From: Membranipora membranacea
Lineage: Eukaryota; Bryozoa; Gymnolaemata; Cheilostomatida; Membraniporidae
DNA length: 60,000 bases
Reading direction: 5' to 3'
NCBI GenBank assembly: GCA_914767715.1
Contig: OU612069.1
Coordinates: 436,001-496,000 of the forward strand
A program made the position numbers and the translations under genes. Shown here in pieces: positions 26,581 to 38,348 of the stretch (its first letter is position 1; the number at the start of each line of letters is the position of its first letter). The notes under the pieces are model-generated. The model did no database searches, had not been told where the DNA came from, and worked only from the letters and a program-made list of their open reading frames with translations.

Positions 26581-29500
26581 ATGTCTGGAGGCTCCAGTAA
26601 GAGACTCTGCTGTAGAGTCATACTACTGGATGAGTCAGATCAGAGTCATGAGCTACAGGTATGCTGTATATGAGTTAACCAAGGAGTAAAAGAGAGGAGT
26701 GACAACTAAACTTTTCGGTTACCCTATGTTGCCTCGTTGAGTGAACTAAAGCGAGTGAGGCTAGTGGTATTCTATAAATGATAATGTAGCTACTAAATAC
26801 CCTGTGAGTGAGTGTGACAGAGTTTGCACATAGGACGGGAACCTTCTGGCTGGTTGGTCTAGTGAAAGTTTGAGTACAAGCTTTCTCTCAACGCTCATAG
26901 CCGGCATGCACTCTTCACAGTCAGGGCCAGCCAGAGTGCAAACAGCTGCTGGAGAAAAGAATAAATATCTGTATTATCAGTATTTAGGACATCTCACGGA
27001 TGATATTTTGATTACAAAACATCCTCTGGTAGATTGGTGTTTGAACTTTACCAAGGCCGCTAGTAGTGGCACTCCGTTAATCACCAGACTCGCAAATAAT
27101 GGAATGCCACTACCACCGACCTAGTAGTTTAAGAAATTCAAATATTATAGATAATAAATATCAGATACGTTCTCAAACATACGTCCCAGCCAGGCTATGT
27201 AACTATTTGATCATTTCCTACTGATAATGCCTCCCCTCATCAACAATAGCCCCTCTGTCTGTTTAGTGTAAAGTATTTATCATCACTGCTGCCCTATAGC
27301 TATTCTTCTCACACTTTACTCTACTTGTACTCTGTAGCGGAAGGCTCTCGGCCTTGACCTGTATAATGTTGTGTATGAACATCTTCAGCTCACAGAAACA
27401 GATTATTTTGGGCTACAGTTTCTCTCCATTGATAACAAGGTAAGTTAACTCCAAAAGGAAGTTATGCTTCATAATTTTGGTGCTTTGGTGATTTAGATTG
27501 GTAGATAACCAGAACTTAAACGAGTCTATGAGGGTCACCCTAAGTTTAGGATATTAACAATTCTAACCCGTATGTCAGTGGGACTGACGGTTGACTCTGG
27601 AACTGAGAAGACATTCTGTGTATCAATGTCTGTGGTTTGCTCTGATGTAATTGACCAAGGATGAAACGGAAGGAAGAATTTTCCAGCCTCATTATTGTTA
27701 GGAAAATGACCATTAATCAGTGATTAATCCGAAATTTAATTTCCCATATCATTCTCTTTCTTTAGATCAAATGCCTCATTTCTATTCACCAAAAAAATTG
27801 AATTCTAAGAAGTTGATTAATGTTGAAGTTAGATAGGCCTAATAGCAATTGTGTCTTTCATCTGCTGCAATCAAAACTCACAAATAACACAGTGCGTAGT
27901 TTAAATCTCAAAGTAAGATAGTCTTATTATCAATCAGATTGATCTCTCTCTGATTGTACAAACTTGCGGTCTCTCACTCTCGTTCACACATGGCTTGTTG
28001 AGTTGTTGACTCGATTATTATTGAGTTGATCCTTGTTGACTTATGCACACATAGCTGTTCTTTGATCGAGCGTAAAAATATTAACAGTTAATTCTCTGTA
28101 AACAGCAGATCAGCAGCGCTTTATTTGTTCAGTCATATCAAGTTTAATATAATACCTCTCTTACTGCTGCCTCTCCTTATAAGAGGCAGCTTAAACTAGT
28201 CGTATAGGTAGAGAAAGCATTCCACATAAGTCCATGGAAAAATGTTCTGTTTCCTTTCTGAGGGGGTTTGATGTGCTAGTTGCAAGATTAGGGATGTCAA
28301 GAGTATGGTATCATGATAATATCTCTCTGACTTTGTCCTTTAAGCGAGAAATACAAAGTACAGAGCGTAGACATCAGCATGCCCAGTTTTCTTTTTGTAT
28401 AACAAGGGAGTTTTTTTTAAACCAACACAACCACCCTTTCATTGCGGTTCTAAAGAAATAAACCGTCCAACTTCGTTAAGATGAATCATCCATCTGTTTG
28501 CATTACTGGGTGCATTACTGGGTGCATTACTGGGTGCATTACTGGGTGCATTCTGTTTTGTTTCACCTTGCTGGTATGGACAGGTATGAGAGGGAGGTCG
28601 TTGGTATGAGGTCAGACATTCATATCCATAAATTTAATAATTATATGGATATTTTTGTTCTCAGGAATGGCTGGACAAGGAGAAGACAATCCTCTCACAG
28701 TGTAGACCGAGTAACCTCACTGATAAAGAGGTGACTTTTAGCCTGAGAGTCAAGTTCTATACACCAGAGCCAACATTACTAGAGCACGATCTCACAAGGT
28801 AAAATGTCCTCATCCCTGTAGCATAAGATCCGATGTCCTGGGTTAGAGTACCAGATCTTCCACAAATAATAGTTCGGAACCCATTTAATCAATAACCAAG
28901 TTTACAACTGGTATAACTCAAAATTAACCTGTAAGAAAATGAATATTGAGTATAAACACTCTTCTAACAAAGCTATCTAAGAGTCTCTATGCATAGGCAA
29001 ATTATCTCTGGTTCTTCCTCGATCGAATACATAAAACATGAGGGAAACCTGCGCTACAATTCATGTCCACACAGCTTTCGCTTATAGTAGGTTTTGTATG
29101 GCTGCAACAGAGTGACCCTTATTGAAGAACGTGTATTCGTTTTCCACATTATAGATACATGTACGCTCAGCAGGTCAGACACGACCTCGTATCCGGACAT
29201 CTCGACTGTAACGAGAACACGGCTTCTATACTCGCCTCTTATATCGTCCAATCAGTGATCGGCGATTTCTACTATCAGGTTAGACTACACCTCAAATAAC
29301 TGAGCTAATAAAGTACAGTATGTGGGTATAGACTGCATGCTACACACTGTCATAATCAAATAGTCGTAGATCTTGTGACGACACCAAGGGAACTTGAATT
29401 CAAAGTGTGAAACATCTACTCTGCTGCGTTAAGATAGGACAACCCCAAACAAAAAAATATTTTCATGACACTGTCTCTGGTTTTTTTTGTTGAAAAAACC

Positions 29501-32500
29501 ACCAAATTATAATTCTATTTTTTTAAAATTCTATTTCCCAAATATAACATAAGATGACAGGGCCGCTTCATGGTTTTTAAAGCCTTTGTTTTTTGCAGCC
29601 CAATGACCATCACAGCTACCTAAAGTCTCTCAAACTCTTACCTAATCAATCAGATGAGATAGAGGATAAGATAGCTGAGTACCACAAAGCTCTCAAGTAA
29701 GTGTGTGTGCTACTCACACCACCCCTCTCCCAACAGTTAAAAATGTGTCAATGTGCTCTCGGACTAATTTGAATGTTTCCTTATAGTACTATTTGCTACT
29801 TTGCTCTGCAAATCAAACAATTTGTCTGGGCACCAAAGCTGAGCACAATATCAATAAATTGGTTAAGCTGACTAAATTCTCCCGCTGTCGCAAACATCAA
29901 GCCAATTAAATCAGCTGGCATTGACTGATTTGCTCTCTCAGAACACTAGAAAGCTTGAGAGGATTAAGTCTCCATCAGCTCATTCTGCGGACTTAGTAAA
30001 TTGTGCAGCTCGTTTCGCATATCGGGGCGCCTTTTGGTTAATTCCATTGATGCCTATGTCATTGAACACAGTTTTGCTGAAGTTTTTGGAATGAGAGGAT
30101 AATTTTCTCGCCTACATTTACTCCCTTGTTTTTTCCTTTTCCATGCATGGTTGTGGGCCGTCCAAAGTACTTCCTCTGCAGGAAGAAGGCTACTCCTGGT
30201 TACTATATTTATCACTAGTGAGGATAGACTGACACAACTATTTTACACATCATATAAGTAACATCCTGTCATCAAGTGAACAGCCTTAAGTCCCACAGCT
30301 GATTGCTATAATGCGATTAGTATGCCTTAGAACACATGATCTGAGAGCCTAAATCATTTAAAAGCTTATAACGGAAGCAGTGACACCGCCCCATCGGTCA
30401 ACTAGTTTGTGCACCTAAGCTAAATATTAGGCATATCCAACCAATTATATATTTAGTGTAATCTGATTACTTAATCAATGGTCGATGACCGCTTGATAGA
30501 TTTGTCGACGGAAGGTAATATCATGAATGACCATTATCTTGACTGCCTCACCATTATAAAAACATAGTAATGGTTCAAAATTAATTTAGAAAATTTCTAG
30601 TGACATTATTGCAAAGTGTAAAGAGTTGTCATCTCATGTTTGAATGGATAGACTTCTAAATTGCAAAAGAGACATCTGTTTCATTAGATTTTTACCCAAT
30701 GCTTTATTAGTATCTTTATAAGTATCGAATTGTTTGTTTATTATCTTACAGAGGTTTGAGCGTAGCTGAAGCCGAGTTTCAGTTACTCGACGTCGCCAGA
30801 AAGACAGAGAAATATGGAGTTATACCTCACACCTGCCTAAATAGTGACGGATCATCTGTGCAGCTTGCTGTCACTCACACAGGTAAATAGTTCAGATTAA
30901 TGTGTCTCCTGATGTTAAAGGAGAGTTTCCTGTTCACTTAAACCACTGCTGCCACACCGCCAAATGTGTGCTTATAGAATTCTGTGTAGCTCAAAACTAA
31001 TTAAATGAGGCTGCAATCTCAGCATTGTCACCTAATGAGCAAATAATATGCACAAACTGATCGTCAAAATCAGGGTATGAAATTAATTATCTACCGCATC
31101 AGGTGACGTAGTTACCGTCTTACTAGTGCACACTGTACACGTCATAGGCTTGTGCGTAGATTTCATGCCCTGATTTTGAAGATCAGTTTGTACATATTAT
31201 TTGCCCATTAAGTGACAATAAGGAGATTTAAGTCTCAGTTAATTATCTTGGAGCTATGCAGAATTCAATGAGCACAAATTCGCCTGAGTGGCAGCAGTAG
31301 TTTAAGTAAGATAATATCTACATGGTAGGTACAGTGAATGAGGGAAGACAATTCCAAATTCTGTTCACATACGACTCCAGTGAGTAGAGAATTAGTTGTT
31401 ACATGTTCATTTCAGAGTAGTGTTATAAATGTTTATGAGGTCTCATCATCATCATAAGATAAGAAGATGGATTATCAAGATTGGGAATGTAAACGTGCAA
31501 CAAACAAAAACAAAGGAAGCTCTGGCATTACTTGAAGCGTGAGAGAATGTTTATGTATAACTTTAAATATTATATATATTTTCAGGTATCCACGTATACA
31601 TGAATAGTATCAGAACATGTTCTTATATCTGGGTCAGAATCAGGAAACTCGGATTTAAGCGACGAAGATTTGTTATCAAACTTTATCCGACTGGAGAGAA
31701 GGTTAGTAGGTAGTCTAAGTGCTCAGGCAACTTCAATGTGACTTTGTGGCATGGCGTTATCAATCACTCAATTTCAGTGTTTGATAATGTTATACCTACC
31801 ACCAACTCGCATTGTAGCTGTCTGACTACAGTTCTATTTATAAATATATATGAGAATTAAACTTGTTAGTTCCAGGTCGTGATAATCCTAAAATTATAAA
31901 ACACACGGTTATAACAAGTTTTTGATGCACCTCATAATAATGAGCAAGACCTAAACTACCTCAACCCTATATAGTAGCTAGTAATGCTGTAGTTATGCAA
32001 AATGTTTACATTGAAATAAATAACTAACGACAAATTTTTTAGTTTGTGTGATGTTACAGTCCTCTGATTACCTGTTTAGATGATGCATGTCAAGTTTAGA
32101 GTTTCCGCCCCTATGTACGTTTCTTATCATCCTAACTTATTTCAGCAGAAGTTAGAAATCACACAGACAGACTTTGCCTTCTCTTCTCGAGATTCTGCTA
32201 AGTCGTTCTGGAAGACGGCGGTAGAGAATCATTCCTTCTTCAGGAAGTTAGAAGTCCGACCTCGACGAAAGAGAAGTCGTGGTACTCTACTTAGTAGTGG
32301 ATCATCATTCAGGTATGAACTAGCCTGTGATTCAGGTCAACAATTACGGGGCCTTGTCTGATATCAGTTGTGTTGTGTTGGCTGTGTTGGATATTGCTTC
32401 TGCGGTGTTATTTTATTTATTCATGTATCACTATTGGGCATTTCTGAATAGACCTCTATGTGCTTGTGTTTTGGCTGATGGGTTTTGGTTTGTTGTTGTA

Positions 32501-35500
32501 TGGAGTAGTCTGTTCACAACAAACCTGAGTAGATAACTCCAAGTTGTTTAGCTGAATCCCAGTTCAGGTATGAACTACTCACTCAGTAGGACACATATAC
32601 AAATCTCATATGACTGAACAAAGCATCCCATTCCTTCACTTTTTGTTGTAATCATACTTTGTTATGACCTGTTACAGGTATTCAGGAAGAACTCAGACTC
32701 AGCTTGTAGAACAGATGAAACAGAAATGGGGACAATCAACATTTGACAGGTTTGTCATCAGAAATATAATTAATGATATATCTGTTCATCTGACATAATA
32801 GCCTTTTCTAGTTCTCAATGTGCCTCAAACTTCATTATTAGAGTGTTATGTATAGAGTGAATTAGTAAATTACACACAGTCACTGTGACTCCACTGCTGC
32901 AAGTGATGGGTTTAATACAAAAAGTGGTATGCTGGTTCGCCTCTTGTGGTTTGATTTAGTAAAAACTTATGGGATCCCAAATAAAATGAGTAAAATCTTA
33001 GTGCTGTAACGGTTATCAATTAAATATCTATGCCACCAATGAACATAGTACGTTGATTTCAATCCCTGATTCTTCCAAACTTATTCTGTAAATACTTTAC
33101 CCGTGAGGTGGCAATTCTAGATTGAACTTATATTAATGTAACGCCAAATGCAAAGATAACAGAGAATATGAGCACCAGACTGCCAGTAGTCATCTAGGCA
33201 TGTGGATGTTAATTTCCTTCTTCTTGTTTCAGGTCGATGAGTTTACGTAATTTTTCTTCTACCTCAGCGGGTCACAGATTTGGTACGACCCGCTCAGCGA
33301 CATTTAATAACAGACAGGACCTCGGTACTATGACTCTAGATAGGAGAGGATTGGCCTCTGCAGCTCCTACAGCGAGCCAGGCTACTCTCGAGTCAAGGTA
33401 TGTTAGACAAAGTGATATTCAGTAATGATATTATTACCCTTTATTAAATTCGAAGGTTTAATCCTTTTTGCTTCTTTGTGGAAGTGCATGCAGCCTTTTT
33501 GTCGCAACACCTCTGCGTTATAAAAATAGATCAATCCATCAAACTCATTTGTTTGGAAGTGTTTGTTTGGATTGCAGTATTGTAACGAGTTACTAGCTAT
33601 TTTTGATACTCAGTATTGTAATCCATTTGCTGCACTTGATTGCAAGTTGTCTCCTTTCTGATTTACTCAGTTTGAACGGTAACAGATTAGCCATCAGTGA
33701 CATGGTGAGTCAGTGTCCAATGAGTTCTGTGGATAAGGCAAAGAGTTTTCCTAATTACTTGGCATACTTAGAGCTATTGGATTACCTGTCAATACTTGTA
33801 GATACTCTGGTAGTTATGATACAGAAGTTTCCTCCAATCAGCCGCCTACTTCTCTGACAATCAGTAACAGTCTCAGCGCTATATCATCTCTCACTAAATC
33901 TAACGGTAAATTCGACCTCAAATCCTCCACCGCCTTCCTATCGGCATCAGGAACAGGAAGTAGAGAGGGCGGGTCTAACAGAGACTCAATGGCTGTAGTT
34001 GAGGATAATCGTCAGGAGCTGGAGCGGCTAGTAGAGCTCATTAACTCTGACTTATCTACTGCTGCCGAGCAGAACGCTGCTGAGCTCAGCCCTAAAACTC
34101 CCACTGAGTCCACAATCAATCAGCTCCTCTCGTCTAAACCAAACATATCATCAGCTAATACTCAGAATAAACTAACTGTCCCCGCTCAGGCTACCGCTGG
34201 AGCGTCTGTCAAATCTGACTGTCCAACACAGCAGGAAGACTCGGCTGTGAAATCACAAGAGACTACATGCCATGCTGTGTCTGATGAGGAAACTCTCAAC
34301 ATACTCCTCACTGACAACGTCAAGGACTCACCTGTAACCGACCTTGACCTGGAACATCCCCGTAAATCTGCAAACCCATCGCAAAGTGAAAAGGAAGTTT
34401 CGTCTTCATCACAGAACAGCATGAATAACGGAGCACAAATAACTTATCCCAAGCACGGTCAGGAGATATTATCATCGCCGGAGCTCGTCGTGTCCAACTC
34501 TGATGATGTAATAGGAAATGACATCACTGTAAATGATGTGTTAGACCAGGTCGGAGAAGCTGTAGATGAGACGATCCTCCTCTCTATAGACGAGAAGAAC
34601 TTAAACTCAGCAAAAGAGAATCACTCATCACCTCATAAAGCTGGTTAGTGGTTATATCTGATCATAGAGTTGAATAAGTAACAAAGGTTCCGCGATGAAA
34701 GTATTTGCCATAATTTTTGCCTGTTTTCTGAATTCGAGTTTTACAGCTTGAATTACAAGCGTTCTTTTGTTCTCTGTCTTCTTGTACTAGCCTGATGCAT
34801 CCCTCTTGTAATGGTTCCCAACGTAAAAGAAGCAAATCTGATCTCAATTCCACTTTCCATAAACTCTAATTAGAAAGATATGATGTGGTTCTTTATTCAA
34901 TACACCAGTTGATTACCCACCTAATGTTTGTCATAGCCATTAATTCATCTGATTGTTACAGGAGGCACAGCAGTAGATACAGGAGGCGGAGTTAAGATAA
35001 CAGATGACGTCATTGTTTTATCAGCACCTGAACCTCAAGATTATAACGTAGTATACAGATCAGCTCTAGATTTCTCTGTAGCCTCCTTGTCACCAGATGG
35101 CGCCGCTCAGGCACCAGGTGGCGCTGCACTGTCCACAGCGAGACGAGGAAGAATAAGGAGCAGACAAGAACAGATTGAGGATCTCACTCAGCTCAGTGAG
35201 CTAGCTGATCAAGTATTCAGGTTATTATCCTCCAATATTGTGTGTATCATAATCTCCTCTGTGCATAGTCATTCTGCCCTTTCAGCGTATTCAATTACCT
35301 CCCCTGTCAGTGTGTACAATTATCCTCCCCTGTCGTTATGTACAGTTATCCTCCCCTGTCGGTATCTGTGCATAGTTATCCGCCATTGTCAGTGGGAGTG
35401 GGTATGATTTACAGTGAAATTTACTGCCCCAGTGAAATCATGTGTAATTATCCTCCCATTAGCCATCTGCGCTCAGACCTGGCCATAAGTACACTATCTG

Positions 35501-36331
35501 ATCTGACTGTCATCTGAGATGAGGAATGGAACTTGTCCTTACTCTATTGAAAGTTTGTATTTTTTTTACAGTGACTCTGCTCCAAGCTTTCAGAAGTCGC
35601 CTCCTCCGACCTCCCAGCGCTCTCAGGAGATATCTGATCTGGCTTCTCATGTTCTGGACTTTTGTGGAGATACAAGCTCCTCCCCCAAACCTCAGCTAGC
35701 CGATCTGAGTGACCTGTTAGCTCACTACGATACAATCAAACAACAGCAGAAGAGTATACACCAGTCAAGAGCTGCAGTCAACTCTCAAAGTAATAAAGTC
35801 ACCACACGGACCAATCAACAATCCGATAAACCTAGAGATCCTACCCCAACACAGAGACATGACATTAGTGGTGTACCACAGAGGAATAACGGCAATGCAT
35901 CGGAAATCTTTTTCCAGCCAGCCGCTGAGAAGTCTAAGAGAAAGCCCCTGATCCGACCAGCCTTACCTGTATTAACTTCCCCTAAAGAGCGACTGTTAGA
36001 TTGGAACTTTGCTACAAGGTCAAATGAGCCACAAGAGGTCAAGGTCAACTCCGATAAATCTAACTCTATAAATAATAGGATGGTGGACTCGGGTATTGAG
36101 GTGTCTCAACCCATATATAGTAATAAGTCGGCTGTCTTGTCTCATCCGTCATTCAAAACTGACCAATCATTGAATAATATGTTAACAGTTGACCAATCAG
36201 ACATGGGTGCGTTTCAGCTCAGTGACCAATCACAGCCTTTGAGCAGTGACGGTTACAGTTCAGACAGTGATGATGTGACAGGACATGACACCTCATCCCA
36301 GGTGATCAGTAATCCTATGGTACATGTCTGA
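26581..36331 (+). CDS. FERM and FERM-adjacent domain protein, FARP/FRMD7-like
   Basis: Thirteen exons: 26581-26658, 27338-27439, 28665-28798, 29155-29278, 29599-29696, 30752-30882, 31586-31701, 32146-32312, 32678-32749, 33233-33397, 33802-34643, 34962-35220 and 35572-36331. They give 1015 aa. An in-frame TGA at 26545-26547 precedes the ATG. Residues about 7-300 are a three-lobe FERM domain: TDYFGLQFL, WLDKEKTIL, HDLTRYMYAQQVRHDL, YIVQSVIGDF, AEFQLLDVARKTEKYG and VRIRKLGFKRRRFVIKL, then SAKSFWKTAVENHSFFRKLE. The FA segment SGSSFRYSGRTQ follows near 312-323. These are closest to FARP1/2 and FRMD7. The remaining ~690 residues are Ser/Asn/Gln-rich and look disordered, with no RhoGEF/PH as in FARP. 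The C-terminus MVHV fits a class II PDZ ligand. The likely role is a membrane-cytoskeleton adaptor. Exon 8 has a tandem CAGCAG acceptor; exon 11 could start at 33802 or 33814. Confidence 0.93.
28500..28551. repeat. 12-bp tandem repeat in FERM intron 2
   Basis: Four head-to-tail copies of GCATTACTGGGT plus a partial fifth, about 110 nt upstream of exon 3. Confidence 0.92.
30937..31306. repeat. Foldback (inverted-repeat) element in FERM intron 6
   Basis: The arms are 30937-31084 and 31160-31306, each about 147 bp, separated by a 75-bp loop. They start CTTAAACCACTGCTGCCAC and end with its complement GTGGCAGCAGTAGTTTAAG. The inner parts match best: GCAAATAATATGCACAAACT pairs with AGTTTGTACATATTATTTGC. 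Similarity is roughly 80% by eye. No ORF. It is consistent with a MITE or foldback transposon. Confidence 0.8.
35280..35400. repeat. Imperfect repeats in FERM intron 12
   Basis: Four degenerate units of roughly 25-28 bp with the core TTATCCTCCCCTGTCGGTAT. They begin about 60 nt after exon 12. Confidence 0.65.
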
Positions 36332-36376
36332 CAGTACATGTCTGACAGCTCATGTCTGACAGTACATATCTGACAT
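36318..36376. repeat. 14-bp tandem repeat spanning the FERM stop codon
   Basis: Units of GTCTGACAGTACAT repeat about four times with small changes. The first unit supplies the last codons and the TGA at 36329-36331, so the repeat runs from coding sequence into the 3'UTR. Confidence 0.85.
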
Positions 36377-38196
36377 CAGGCGACAGGTGATATATATGCC
36401 AGCTTTTCTGACAGCTGATATCCTGAACTTATCGAATAATAGTATTTCAATTGTTTGCCTGTCTGTTGTTGTTAAACTAGCATAGAGAATTATCTCTTGA
36501 ATCTCACGCTGCCTGATAATGAGCTCTGGTTCCCTTTTTGATTGGATGATATTACTGTTTGAACTCCTCTCCTTGTCCCATCGTAATGATATTTATTGTT
36601 GTTTAACAACGAGTGCAGTTTTTCTTGTTTAAAGTATCATTCTATTACCTTGATCTTCTTTGATGAATATTGTCAGAAAATTCTGTTTGTAACTTTTTTA
36701 CCCATTTTTGCCAAAATATTGCTTAATTTTTGACACATTGTTTCCATCTTCACTCATTCCAGGCAACTAGTGTATTATTTGAGATGTTAATTCCGTCATA
36801 TTATTTTGGTTTAACACAACGTCTCTACATGAATATAACTTAGATTGTAGAATGATTCAATCAGAAGTCCTTTGTAAAAAAGTGTATTACAATAATATTG
36901 TAACTGAGTGTAATCAGGGAGTGTGGGACCCTCCCAATCTCCCTGATTTAATATACACTCGGTTACAGTCCTGTTTTGAACTCCTGTGCTTCTACTAGTA
37001 AGATATTGAGGCTACATGACGATCAGATATAGCCAATGTACTGACGCTTATCTGATTGGCTGGGTGGGGGTGAAAGAGCCAATAAAAGGTCAGATTGTAC
37101 TTCCCAGAATGTACTCATCCAAGTAAGAGATACTGGAGGGAATTTTACTATATCTCAATGGGTATATTGACTGACTGACTTGATCGACTAGTCGGCAAGC
37201 ATTTTCTATAGGGAGTTATCTGCTTTTCTTAACAGGAGAAACAAGTACTAAAATTCTGACAATCTTTTGTGTAAAATGTGTCACTCACCTTCTCCGAGTT
37301 AACTGAAAAGCATATATCATGACTGCTTGGAACCACCAAGTCTCACATACGTACTGAGGGATACTGCGCAGTAGATACTTTTTGCAATCATGATGATATT
37401 GATGACTATTGTTAAATCTGACAGACCGGGACCGGGATGAGTTCATCTTTATGATTAATGAGTATAAGAGACTCAAATTACTTTGGAATTTTTACAGTTT
37501 TGATGTATATCAATGTTTACTTAACCGTCAATCATCATGGAATGATTATCTGCGTTCAGTTATAAGGGTGGTGGATAATAGAGTGGAGCTCATGCTTCAT
37601 CTAAGGCAGGTAGAGTGAGGCAGTAGGTCACAGTCAGCCCACTAGCTGCAGCACAAGCAAGTCAGCCCTGTGAGATGTGAACGAGATGTGGGACTCTCAA
37701 TGTGGTGAAATTGAGTTGCGGAGTTTGCCACAAAGGACGGGTGTCTTGCCGATTGCAACTTAACAGTGAAACTAGATGTCCTATCACATGTGAGATTTCA
37801 TGATAGCTTGTCAGCGGTGATGGCTCTACTGTAGCCTAAGATGCCCCAACGTATGACAGGATATATCTACTTACGATGGTTACTGTTCACACATTAATTT
37901 ATTTATGGTATGTTGAGCAGCGGTTGTGAGATAGGAAGAAGTCTCAGCAGGGCCCTCATATCTTGTAGCGTCTATGAGTCTTATTATTATTAGTGTGTAT
38001 AATCCTAATACATCACAAGTCAGACCAGACCATTCTATAGCCGACTAGTGATCACATTATCTAGGTAAGCCGCTCGTTCAGGTTGGATTTGTTTTATCCT
38101 ATTGTGGTATTTCCAGTTTGATACCAAATGAAATGGAACTGGTTTCTATCTGCACTATAAGACCACTATAATACAGATAATGATTGTATTCAGAAC
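36332..38196. other. 3'UTR of FERM gene and intergenic sequence
   Basis: It contains a long hairpin at 36900-36966 and AATAAA at 37081-37086, the likely poly(A) signal of the FERM gene about 750 nt past its stop. An ~80-bp block at 37650-37733, CAAGTCAGCCCTGTGAGATG followed by GGACTCTCAATG, recurs in direct orientation at 40395-40475. ORFs are short; no gene is seen. Confidence 0.5.
36900..36966. repeat. Long imperfect hairpin
   Basis: GTAACTGAGTGTAATCAGGG with AG (36900-36921) pairs with CTCCCTGATTTAATATACAC plus TCGGTTAC (36939-36966), leaving a six-base bulge. The 17-nt loop holds its own small stem (GGGACCCTCCC). No coding potential. It may be a small palindromic element or a structured 3'UTR segment of the FERM transcript. 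Confidence 0.65.
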
Positions 38197-38202
38197 TTTA
38201 TT
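38197..38202 (-). terminator. Poly(A) signal of the minus-strand antistasin-like gene
   Basis: The minus-strand reading TATGCCTCAATAAAGTTCTG contains AATAAA about 150 nt after the stop. The same 20 bases occur at 42614-42633 after the plus-strand paralogue, so the signal was duplicated with the gene. Confidence 0.75.
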
Positions 38203-38348
38203 GAGGCATAGTAAGACATTAGCAGAAGATAAATTTTCTTTTGGCAGACAATCTCCATATAGCAGAGTGTTGGCTCTATGACAACAATTATTTCATTCAC
38301 TAATCTGGAAAAGTGCCTCAGAAACATGTAGATATGTTGGATGTTTTG

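Noticed and set aside
34186-34422. Minus-strand ORFs opposite FERM exons 11 and 13
   Set aside because: Shadows of the long plus-strand exons, which join in phase to the FERM gene.
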